A DNA stretch of 13,021 nt from JBIOYL01 sp044870185 (GTDB lineage Bacteria > Actinomycetota > CALGFH01), in the NCBI GenBank assembly GCA_044870185.1, contig JBIOYL010000090.1, forward strand, positions 1 to 13,021, written 5' to 3'. Made by a program: the position numbers and the translations under genes. This document shows positions 7,714-13,021 of this stretch, piece by piece (position 1 is the stretch's first letter; each line of letters opens with the position of its first letter). The notes under the pieces were generated by a model. That model made no database searches, was not told the origin of the DNA, and saw only the letters and a list, made by a program, of their open reading frames with translations.

Positions 7714-7751
7714 CCCGTCCCCGCAGTTCCCGTCCCCGCAGTTCCCGTCCC
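7714..7751. repeat. 15-bp tandem repeat between methyltransferase and clpS
   Basis: CCCGTCCCCGCAGTT occurs twice in exact tandem (7714-7728, 7729-7743) followed by a partial third copy (CCCGTCCC, 7744-7751). It fills most of the 65-bp gap before clpS and overlaps the region where a clpS -35 would be. Confidence 0.85.
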
Positions 7752-7770
7752 CCGGTGAATTTGCGACCAT
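7742..7770 (+). promoter_or_regulatory. Putative clpS promoter (leaderless)
   Basis: TTCCCG (7742-7747) and GACCAT (7765-7770) are 17 bases apart; GACCAT ends 6 bases before the clpS ATG. No Shine-Dalgarno is present at a normal distance. The boxes match consensus weakly, so this is tentative, but the geometry parallels that proposed for selA. Confidence 0.3.
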
Positions 7771-7776
7771 GGTGGC

Positions 7777-8070
7777 ATGAGCACCACCGCACCAACGCGT
7801 GAGCGCGGCCCCTCGCCCGACGACGTCGCCGAGCCGGACGTCCCCTGGGTGGTCATCGTCTGGAACGACCCGATCAACCTCATGTCCTACGTCGTGTTCG
7901 TCTTCCAGAAGCTGTTCGGCTACTCGCGCGAGAAGGCCACCCGTCTGATGCTCGACGTCCACCACAAGGGCAAGGCCGTGGTCTCCAGCGGGCCGAAGGA
8001 GCGGGCCGAGCTCGACGTGTACCGCCTGCACGGGTACGGGCTCTGGGCGACCATGCAGAAGGACCGCTGA
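7777..8070 (+). CDS. clpS: ATP-dependent Clp protease adaptor ClpS
   Basis: ClpS binds proteins with bulky hydrophobic N-terminal residues and hands them to the Clp ATPase (ClpA in proteobacteria; ClpC in Actinomycetota) for degradation. This 97-residue protein has a disordered N-terminal arm (about 1-22). The core follows: VVIVWNDPINLMSYVVFVF, FGYSREKATRLMLDVHHKGK and AELDVYRLHGYGLWATM. The conserved WNDPxNxM pocket and the VHxxGxA motif are intact. Length is typical. The stop TGA shares a base with the start of the downstream DUF2017 gene. In Actinomycetota clpS is commonly next to a DUF2017 gene. Confidence 0.95.
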   Translation: MSTTAPTRERGPSPDDVAEPDVPWVVIVWNDPINLMSYVVFVFQKLFGYSREKATRLMLDVHHKGKAVVSSGPKERAELDVYRLHGYGLWATMQKDR

Positions 8071-8564
8071 TGCCGGGCGCCTTCAAGCGCGCGGGCCCCG
8101 ACCGGGTGCGGGTGCGCCTGCGCCCGGACGAGGTCGACCTGCTGCGCAACCTGCCCGGCCAGCTCCGGGCCGTGCTGGAGGAGACCGGGCCCGATCCGGT
8201 CCTCGAGCGCCTGTTCCCGCCGGCCTACCGCGACCCGGCCGACGCCGAGCAGCAGGCCGAGTACCGCCACCTGGTGCACGACGACCTGCTCGCCGCCAAG
8301 CTGGCCAACCTCGACGTGGTCACCTCGACGCTGGACCGCGGCCGGCTGTCCGCCCGCCGCTGGACGGTCGAGCTGTCCGAGGAAGAGGCGATGGCCTGGC
8401 TCGGGGTGCTGAACGACCTGCGCCTGGCCCTCGGCGTCCGCCTGGACATCACCGAGGACTTCGACGGCGCGGTGGACGACGCCGACCCCCGCGCGCCCGG
8501 CATGCACCTGCTCTCCTATCTGGGCTGGCTCGAGGAGCATCTGGTCGCCACCCTGGCCGGCTGA
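8070..8564 (+). CDS. DUF2017 family protein, ClpS-coupled
   Basis: A 164-residue soluble protein, mostly predicted helical, with no membrane segment and no signal. Recognisable family features are VRVRLRPDEVDLLRNLPGQL near the N-terminus, LFPPAYRDPADAEQQAEYR in the middle and a C-terminal ...MHLLSYLGWLEEHLVATL helix. The start overlaps the clpS stop (TGATG), and AAGGA lies 8 bases before the ATG. The acidic, highly charged surface and constant pairing with clpS suggest a role in Clp proteolysis or its regulation. No biochemical function is known to me, so the role is inference. The family call itself rests on overall resemblance and position. Confidence 0.8.
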   Translation: MPGAFKRAGPDRVRVRLRPDEVDLLRNLPGQLRAVLEETGPDPVLERLFPPAYRDPADAEQQAEYRHLVHDDLLAAKLANLDVVTSTLDRGRLSARRWTVELSEEEAMAWLGVLNDLRLALGVRLDITEDFDGAVDDADPRAPGMHLLSYLGWLEEHLVATLAG

Positions 8565-8644
8565 CGGCCGCGACACCGGGCGCCGCGGGGCCGGTGGCCG
8601 CCATGCCGCAGGGGCCGGACGCCGGGCCGGGGGCCGGCGCGTCT

Positions 8645-8704
8645 CCGCGGCCGGGCGCCGGCGCCGGGGCCGGCGGGTGCTAAGCCACCGCGGCCGGGCG
8701 CCGG
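8645..8704. repeat. 17-bp direct repeats and GC-rich hairpins between convergent genes
   Basis: CCGCGGCCGGGCGCCGG occurs at 8645-8661 and again at 8688-8704, the second within the C-terminal codons of the MFS gene. The 115-bp gap 8565-8679 is almost pure G and C and can fold in several ways, for example GGCGCCGGCGCC, and GACGCCGG with CCGGCGCGTC at 8618-8643. It probably ends both convergent transcripts, but I cannot pick one structure as the terminator. Confidence 0.5.
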
Positions 8705-9861
8705 GCGCCGTCGATGCGGGCGCCGGCCACGGCCAGCGTGACCGCGAGCACGGCCACGACGGCGCCGGAGACGAGCAGCGGCAGGCGGCCGTCCGACCCC
8801 CACGCCAGCCCGGCCCAGACGCCGGCGACCAGCACGGCGCCGCCGCTGGCGGCCTGGTACAGGCCGAGGCCGGTGCCGGCCCGGTCGGCCGGCACCAGGT
8901 CGGCGATCCACGCCTTGCCCACCCCGTCGGTCAGCGCGGTGTACAGCCCGTAGACGGGCAGGAGCACCCACACCCAGCCCGGCCCGGTCGCCAGCCCCAG
9001 CCCCAGGTAGGCGAGCGCGAAGATGCCCAGGCCGGTGGCGAACACCAGCCGGCGCGGCAGCCGGTCGCTCAGCGCCCCCGCCGGGTAGCTGCCGAGCGCG
9101 TAGGTGGTGTTGTAGAGCGCGTAGACCGCGATGACGGCGGCGAACCCGAGGCCGAGCGCCCTGGCCCGCAGGATGAGCAGCGCGTCGGAGAAGTTTGCCA
9201 GGCCGAACAGGGTGAGGAAGCAGACCACGCGCCAGAACGGCGTCGGCAGCGGGCCCTCCCGGCCCTTGCGGCCGCGGGCTCCGACCGCGCGCCGGTGCTC
9301 GCGGACCAGCCCGGTCAGGGCCACGCTCACCACAGCAGGGAGCACCGCCACGAAGAACAGCGGCCGCAGCCGATGGTCCAGCGCCTCGTACAGCGCCAAG
9401 CCGGCCAGCGGGCCGACGATCGCCCCAGCCGTGTCGGCCGCCCGATGGAAGCCGAAGGCACGACCTCGCTGCTCGGCAGGGGTGTCGGCCACGATCAGGG
9501 CATCGCGCGGAGAGGTGCGCACGCCCTTGCCCACCCGGTCGACGAAGCGGGCCACCAGCACCTGCGGCCAGGCCACGGCCAGCGCGACGAGCAGCTTGGC
9601 CACGGCGGCCAGCCCATAGCCGAGCGCCACCAGCGGCCGACGGACGGGCACCCGGTCGGCCCACCGGCCGCTCACCGCCTTCATCACCGACGCGGTGCCC
9701 TCGGCGACGCCCTCGATGAGGCCGACGACGGCCACCGGTGCCCCCAGCGTCGTGGTGAGAAACAGCGGCAGCACCGGGTACAACAGCTCGGAGGCGGCGT
9801 CCTGGAAGAAGCTCACCCAGCCGAGCACGACCACGTTGTGGGGCAGCCGGCGATCGGGCAT
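8680..9861 (-). CDS. MFS transporter
   Basis: A 393-residue major facilitator with about 10-12 hydrophobic helices. It begins MPDRRLPHNVVVLGWVSFFQ, followed by DAASELLYPVLPLFLTTTLG. The loop motif VSGRWADRVPVRRPLVALGY is the MFS loop 2-3 signature. FVDRVGKGVRTSPRDALIVA and GFHRAADTAGAIVGPLAG follow, a pattern shared with a group of predicted drug or anion exporters of unknown substrate. Length and helix count argue for a complete protein. The ATG at 9861 is chosen because the hydrophobic helices begin directly after it. The same frame is open upstream into an adenylyltransferase relic (see 9934-10390). There is no SD; CACAAT 5 bases before the ATG hints at a leaderless start. Confidence 0.88.
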   Translation of the reverse strand: MPDRRLPHNVVVLGWVSFFQDAASELLYPVLPLFLTTTLGAPVAVVGLIEGVAEGTASVMKAVSGRWADRVPVRRPLVALGYGLAAVAKLLVALAVAWPQVLVARFVDRVGKGVRTSPRDALIVADTPAEQRGRAFGFHRAADTAGAIVGPLAGLALYEALDHRLRPLFFVAVLPAVVSVALTGLVREHRRAVGARGRKGREGPLPTPFWRVVCFLTLFGLANFSDALLILRARALGLGFAAVIAVYALYNTTYALGSYPAGALSDRLPRRLVFATGLGIFALAYLGLGLATGPGWVWVLLPVYGLYTALTDGVGKAWIADLVPADRAGTGLGLYQAASGGAVLVAGVWAGLAWGSDGRLPLLVSGAVVAVLAVTLAVAGARIDGARRPAAVA

Positions 9862-9883
9862 GGGACATTGTGCCCCGGGCACG

Positions 9884-9902
9884 GGCCGGCGCGCCGCCGG
9901 CC
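9884..9902. other. Perfect hairpin upstream of the MFS gene
   Basis: GGCCGGCG, CGC, CGCCGGCC: an 8-bp perfect stem with a 3-base loop, located 23-41 bases before the MFS start. It may be a terminator for transcription coming from the relic, or the 5' edge of the MFS promoter region. Confidence 0.45.
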
Positions 9903-9933
9903 GGCCAGGAGGACGACACGATCGTGACCATTG

Positions 9934-10390
9934 CGAGCGGTCACCGTGGCGGATCGCCACCGCCGCCTGCACCAGCGCGGGGTCCTCGGTCCGGGCCTGC
10001 ACCCAGCCGGCGGCGGCGTCCTTGGACGACCACGCCCCTTCGACGGCGTAGCGCCAGGCGCGGCCGGCGTTCAGCACGCTCTGGTGCAGCGCCGGCTTGT
10101 TGGCGGTGTGCCATGCCAGCGAGTCGCCCAGCGCGTCCAGCAGCCACGCTCGCGGGATCGGCGCCACCAGCTGGTGACCCGGCGGGCCGACCAGCGCCAC
10201 GCCGTGCTCACGCAGGATAGCCAGGTCGATCAGGAACCAGTGGGCGGGCTCGGACGCCGGGTCCGACGACAGGTGCAGGGGCATGTGCGGACCGACGTTC
10301 AGGTTGACCGCAAACTGCGGCGTCGGCGAGGGTGCGGCCACCGCGGCGCGCGGTACAGCACGTCGCCTTCGACCCCAGGGCGACCCACGG
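9934..10390 (-). pseudogene. Relic of an aminoglycoside adenylyltransferase (AadA/DUF4111 type)
   Basis: Minus-strand codons 10341-9934 encode the C-terminal, helical half of an aminoglycoside nucleotidyltransferase. Matching blocks are PAHWFLIDLAILREHGVALV, PIPRAWLLDALGDSLAWHTA, HQSVLNAGRAWRY and EGAWSSKDAAAGWVQA. The usual end of about 10-20 more residues is replaced by unrelated sequence that runs, with no stop, into the MFS frame. Upstream, codons in a different frame read TVGRPGVEGDVLYRA, which looks like the end of the preceding domain, so a frameshift lies near 10342-10350. The N-terminal nucleotidyltransferase domain, with its GSxxxG and DxD residues, is missing because the lipoprotein gene ends at 10391. 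A GTG at 10341 could start a fused protein but has no SD. I read it as a decayed gene. Confidence 0.7.
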
Positions 10391-11497
10391 TCAGGGTGAC
10401 GCTCGCAGCCCGGTGCAGCCTCGCAGGGCGGCCCAGCGTGCCCTGGCCTGGGCGGCGGCCGCGCCGCGCAGCGGCACCGGGACGCCGCCCGAGATCACGG
10501 CCGGCACCCAGCGCGCCGCCGTCACCGCCCGCCCACGCACGGTGAGCAGCAGCACGCCGCTGCGGGCCGTGGTCCCACCGGAGCTGTAGAACACGAAGTT
10601 GCCGAGCCCGTAGTCGACGTAGGCGCCGCGCAGCCAGCCGGCCCCGAGCTGGATGTGGGCGTGCGAGCCGACCACGACGTCGGCGCCTGCGGCGACGAGC
10701 TGGGCGGCGATGGTCCGCTGGCGCTCGAGCGGGCAGGGGTGCAGCTCCCGGCCCCAGTGCAGGTAGACGACGACCGTGTCGGCCTGCCGGCGGGCGGTGC
10801 GGACCGCGGCCAGGAGCCGCGGCACCTGGTAGGCGGAGGCCAGGCCGGGCTTGCCGTCGCCTGCGGTCCAGGCGGCGGCCAGGTTGCCGTCGAGCACCTG
10901 GGTGGCCCCGACGATCGCGATGCGCTGCCCGCGGACGGTGAACATCCGGGCGCGGTAGGCCTCGTCGGCGCTGCGCCCGATCCCGACCACCGGGAACCTG
11001 GCCGCCCTGGCGGCCGCGAGCGAGTCCCGCAGGCCGACCGGGCCGTAGTCCTCACCGTGGTTGTTGGCCATCGTGGCGACGTCCACCCCGGCCCGGCGCA
11101 GTGCCTCGAACGCCACCGGCGGCGCCCGGAAGGTGAACTGCTTGCTCTGGGGCGTGCCGCGTCCGGTCACGGCCGTCTCCAGGTTGACCATGGCCAGGTC
11201 GGCCGGCTCGAGCACGGCGGCGATCGGCCCGAGGGTCGTGGCCGGGTCGGCCAGGCTGCCCCGGATCACCCCCTCGAAGTGCACGTCGCCGCCGAACGCC
11301 AGGGTGACGGGCGCGCCGCTCGCCTGGCCAGGGCCGCCCCGGGTGGTCGGCGGTGCCGGGACGGTGGTGGTCGTGACCGGGCCGGCAGGCGGCGTGGCCG
11401 CCTCGGTGCGGGACGGGTGCTTGGATGCCGGATGGAAGGTGCAGCCGGCCACGAGCGCGGCCGCGGCGAGCACGGCGAGCGGGTGGCGGGCGAGCAC
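10391..11497 (-). CDS. CapA-family (PgsA-like) lipoprotein
   Basis: A 368-residue secreted lipoprotein. The signal peptide ends in the lipobox LVAGC, with the lipidated Cys at 19. A Thr/Pro-rich stalk covers about 30-62. The calcineurin-like CapA domain follows, with FGGDVHFEG (D71, H73), NLETAVTGRG, ANNHGEDYG, YLHWGRE, DVVVGSHAHIQ and YGLGNFVF. These hold the Asp, His and Asn ligands expected for the metal site. Relatives act in poly-gamma-glutamate or capsule synthesis, but many stand-alone CapA proteins have no proven role. There are no capB, capC or capE genes nearby, so a capsule function is not supported here. The GTG at 11497 lies 4 bases after the ridA stop, with GAGG in the ridA end as a weak SD. 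Confidence 0.9.
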   Translation of the reverse strand: MLARHPLAVLAAAALVAGCTFHPASKHPSRTEAATPPAGPVTTTTVPAPPTTRGGPGQASGAPVTLAFGGDVHFEGVIRGSLADPATTLGPIAAVLEPADLAMVNLETAVTGRGTPQSKQFTFRAPPVAFEALRRAGVDVATMANNHGEDYGPVGLRDSLAAARAARFPVVGIGRSADEAYRARMFTVRGQRIAIVGATQVLDGNLAAAWTAGDGKPGLASAYQVPRLLAAVRTARRQADTVVVYLHWGRELHPCPLERQRTIAAQLVAAGADVVVGSHAHIQLGAGWLRGAYVDYGLGNFVFYSSGGTTARSGVLLLTVRGRAVTAARWVPAVISGGVPVPLRGAAAAQARARWAALRGCTGLRASP

Positions 11498-11501
11498 GGC
11501 G

Positions 11502-11963
11502 TCAGGCGACCTCGACGATGGCGTCGACCTCGACCGGCGCGCCGAGCGGCAGGGCGGCGACGCCGACGGCCGCCCGCGTGTGCCGGCCGGCGTCGCCGAA
11601 CACCTCGCCGAACAGCTCGCTCGCCCCGTTGACGACCTTCGGGTGGTCGGTGAACCCCGGCTCGCTGGCGACGTACCCGGTCACCCTGACGACCCGCCGC
11701 ACCGCCGACAGGTCGCCGAGCTCCTGCTTGAGCGCCGCGATCACGTTGACCGCGCAGCGCCGGGCCGCCTGCGCCCCGTCCTGGAGGCTCACGCCGCCGC
11801 CGAGCCGGCCCTGCCAGGCGAGCTGGCCGTCGACCAGCGGCAGCTGGCCGGAGACGTAGACGTGGGTGCCCGTGCGCACGGTCGGGACATAGGCGGCCAG
11901 CGGCGCCGCCGGCCTCGGCAGGGTGATCCCGAGCTCCTGCAGCCGCTCCTCCGGGGTGGGCAT
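11502..11963 (-). CDS. RidA/YjgF/YER057c/UK114 family protein
   Basis: A 153-residue protein of the longer RidA subgroup. Conserved parts are LGITLPRPAAPLAAYVPTVR near the N-terminus, HVYVSGQLP, RCAVNVIAAL, VVRVTGYVAS and the C-terminal HTRAAVGVAALPLGAPVEVD with the Arg and Glu of the active cleft. RidA proteins hydrolyse reactive enamine/imine intermediates from PLP enzymes such as threonine dehydratase; the longer subgroup is less well characterised. The ATG at 11963 has AAGGAGG 5-11 bases upstream, a near-perfect SD. This excludes the open frame that extends upstream to 12086. The CapA-like gene follows after 4 bases. No PLP enzyme of that pathway is adjacent. Confidence 0.92.
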   Translation of the reverse strand: MPTPEERLQELGITLPRPAAPLAAYVPTVRTGTHVYVSGQLPLVDGQLAWQGRLGGGVSLQDGAQAARRCAVNVIAALKQELGDLSAVRRVVRVTGYVASEPGFTDHPKVVNGASELFGEVFGDAGRHTRAAVGVAALPLGAPVEVDAIVEVA

Positions 11964-12009
11964 CGGACCTCCTTCAAGGTCTGGTCGCCGGGACCGGTCG
12001 GGGCCGGGT

Positions 12010-12059
12010 CGCGGGGACCGGTCGCGCGGTCCGGCGCGGGGACCGGTCGCGCGGTCCGG
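12010..12059. repeat. 25-bp tandem repeat upstream of ridA
   Basis: Two exact 25-base units (12010-12034 and 12035-12059) lie in tandem, with partial copies on both sides (from about 11990 and to about 12075). Each unit contains GACCGGTC and the arms GGACCG and CGGTCC around a 6-base centre, so each can form a small hairpin. The array lies 47-150 bases upstream of the ridA start, in the 207-bp gap between dinG and ridA. Confidence 0.85.
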
Positions 12060-12122
12060 CGCGGGGGCCGGGTCGTGAGGGAACACCGGGAGCCTACTCG
12101 ACCGGCGCGACCAGACCGCGGC

Positions 12123-12165
12123 CGACGGCCACCGCGGTGCCCGCCGCCCAGGTCGGCGGCCGTCG
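12123..12165. terminator. Possible terminator downstream of the helicase gene
   Basis: CGACGGCC (12123-12130) and GGCCGTCG (12158-12165) form a perfect 8-bp stem across a 27-base GC-rich loop. On the minus strand it begins 5 bases after the helicase stop. There is no U-tract, and the large loop makes this a moderate call. Confidence 0.4.
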
Positions 12166-12170
12166 TCCGG

Positions 12171-13021
12171 TCAGCGGCCGGCGAAGAAGGCCCGCACGTC
12201 GGCCGGCGAGCGGATGAGCCGGACCGGTGGGAGGCTCGCCAGCAGGGTGCGCGCGTAGCCGGCGTCGGCCAGCCGCCGGTCGAGCACGGCCATGACGCCC
12301 CGGTCGGTCTCGGAGCGGACCAGCCGCCCGAGGGCCTGCTGCAGGGACACGGCCGCCTCGGGCAGCCAGACCTCGGCGAACTTCGACCCGCCGCGGCGCT
12401 CGATCCGCCGGCCACGCTCGGTGAGCAGCGGGTCGTCCGGGCGCGGGAACGGCAGCCGGTCCAGGACCAGCAGCGACAGGCTCTCACCCGGCACGTCGAC
12501 GCCCTCGAAGAACGTCCGGGTGGCCACCAGCACGCTGCCGACCTCGTCGCGGAAGCGGGCGGCCAGCCGCGCCGGGGTGTCGGCGCCCTGGACGAGCAGC
12601 TCCCACGCCAGCGGGACCAGCGCCGCCGCGAACGACTCGAGCGCCCGCCACGAGGTGCACAGCACCAGCGCGCGGCCGCGCGACGCCTCGACCAGGGCGC
12701 GCACCTCACGCTCGGCCGCCTCCTGGAAGCGGTCGCTGGACGGCAGCGGCACCCGGGCGGGCACGTACAGCAGCGCGTTGCGGCGGAAGTCGAACGGCGA
12801 GCGTTCGACCAGGGTGGCGGGGTCCTCCACGCCGAGGGTCCGGGTGGTCGGCGCGAGGCTGTCGGCCACGGCCAGGGTCGCCGAGCAGCCGATCACCGTC
12901 CCCGGCTGGTCCCAGAGCACCTCGGCGAGCACCGGGCCGGGCTCGACCAGCGCCGAGCGGACCGTCCGGCCGCCGCTCCGGCTCTGCTCGACCCAGACGG
13001 CCAGCTCGGCCTGGCCGTCCG
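12171..13021 (-). CDS. dinG: ATP-dependent helicase, DinG/XPD-type, C-terminal part (cut by right edge)
   Basis: The last 283 codons of a superfamily 2 helicase, with the N-terminus beyond the window. Visible motifs are VIGCSATL (motif III-like), RALVLCTSWRALESFAA (motif IV region), VLVATRTFFEGVDVPGESLS (motif V) and SLQQALGRLVRSETDRGVMA followed by VLDRR (motif VI with the arginine fingers). These are diagnostic for the Helicase_C_2 domain of DinG, XPD and YoaA. DinG-type enzymes unwind 5'-3' and remove R-loops or damaged structures. The [4Fe-4S] cysteines and Walker A would be in the missing half. The gene heads the minus-strand group that continues with ridA, which is 207 bases downstream of its stop. 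Confidence 0.88.
   Translation of the reverse strand, partial: DGQAELAVWVEQSRSGGRTVRSALVEPGPVLAEVLWDQPGTVIGCSATLAVADSLAPTTRTLGVEDPATLVERSPFDFRRNALLYVPARVPLPSSDRFQEAAEREVRALVEASRGRALVLCTSWRALESFAAALVPLAWELLVQGADTPARLAARFRDEVGSVLVATRTFFEGVDVPGESLSLLVLDRLPFPRPDDPLLTERGRRIERRGGSKFAEVWLPEAAVSLQQALGRLVRSETDRGVMAVLDRRLADAGYARTLLASLPPVRLIRSPADVRAFFAGR

Noticed and set aside
8680..10341. A genuine adenylyltransferase-MFS fusion protein of 553 residues
   Set aside because: The first part lacks its catalytic domain, has no SD at the GTG at 10341, and the linker is unlike either family; the MFS starts cleanly at 9861.
12010..12059. Repeat array as CRISPR
   Set aside because: Two adjacent copies without unique spacers.
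11964..12086. N-terminal extension of RidA by 41 residues
   Set aside because: It is encoded by the 25-bp repeat, is Arg/Pro-rich, and the near-perfect SD lies just before 11963.

Overview
The window is very GC-rich DNA with codon use dominated by G/C-ending codons. It carries GTG starts, short TGATG overlaps between genes, an ECF sigma factor with a zinc-finger anti-sigma factor, a ClpS-DUF2017 pair and a Mycobacterium-style VapBC module. Together these point to a member of the Actinomycetota. I cannot name the genus; a soil or thermotolerant, perhaps deep-branching, lineage is a guess.

Layout, left to right. (1) 1-510, minus strand: a VapBC toxin-antitoxin pair, with VapC running off the left edge. 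(2) 667-4250, plus strand: selA and selB, the enzyme and elongation factor for selenocysteine insertion, overlapping by one base. SelB carries two low-complexity repeat inserts in its winged-helix half. No selD and no tRNA-Sec are visible here. (3) 4390-6587, plus strand: a TetR regulator with a readable promoter and operator, then a 34-codon stub of a peroxiredoxin-like gene, then an ECF sigma factor and its membrane anti-sigma factor, closed by a perfect 12-bp hairpin. By eye this block is less GC-extreme than its flanks. (4) 6618-6764, minus strand: a 48-residue single-pass membrane protein with a Gly-rich tail. (5) 6905-8564, plus strand: a SAM methyltransferase, then clpS coupled to a DUF2017 gene. 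(6) 8680-13021, minus strand: a dinG-type helicase (cut by the right edge), then ridA and a CapA-like lipoprotein gene four bases apart, then a relic of an aminoglycoside adenylyltransferase, then an MFS transporter.

How the genes work together. SelA and SelB form one pathway: SelA converts Ser-tRNA(Sec) to Sec-tRNA(Sec), and SelB delivers it to the ribosome. The sigma and anti-sigma factors form a membrane-signalled switch. ClpS is the N-degron adaptor of ClpAP/ClpCP, and DUF2017 is translationally coupled to it. The TetR regulator probably controlled the peroxiredoxin that is now truncated.

I do not see a clearly new multi-gene system. The observations most worth checking are the repeat inserts in SelB, the small membrane protein beside the sigma/anti-sigma operon, the truncated peroxiredoxin behind an intact regulator, the DUF2017-ClpS coupling, the inverted repeat that calls the sigma-factor start into question, and the adenylyltransferase relic that is open-frame with the MFS gene.
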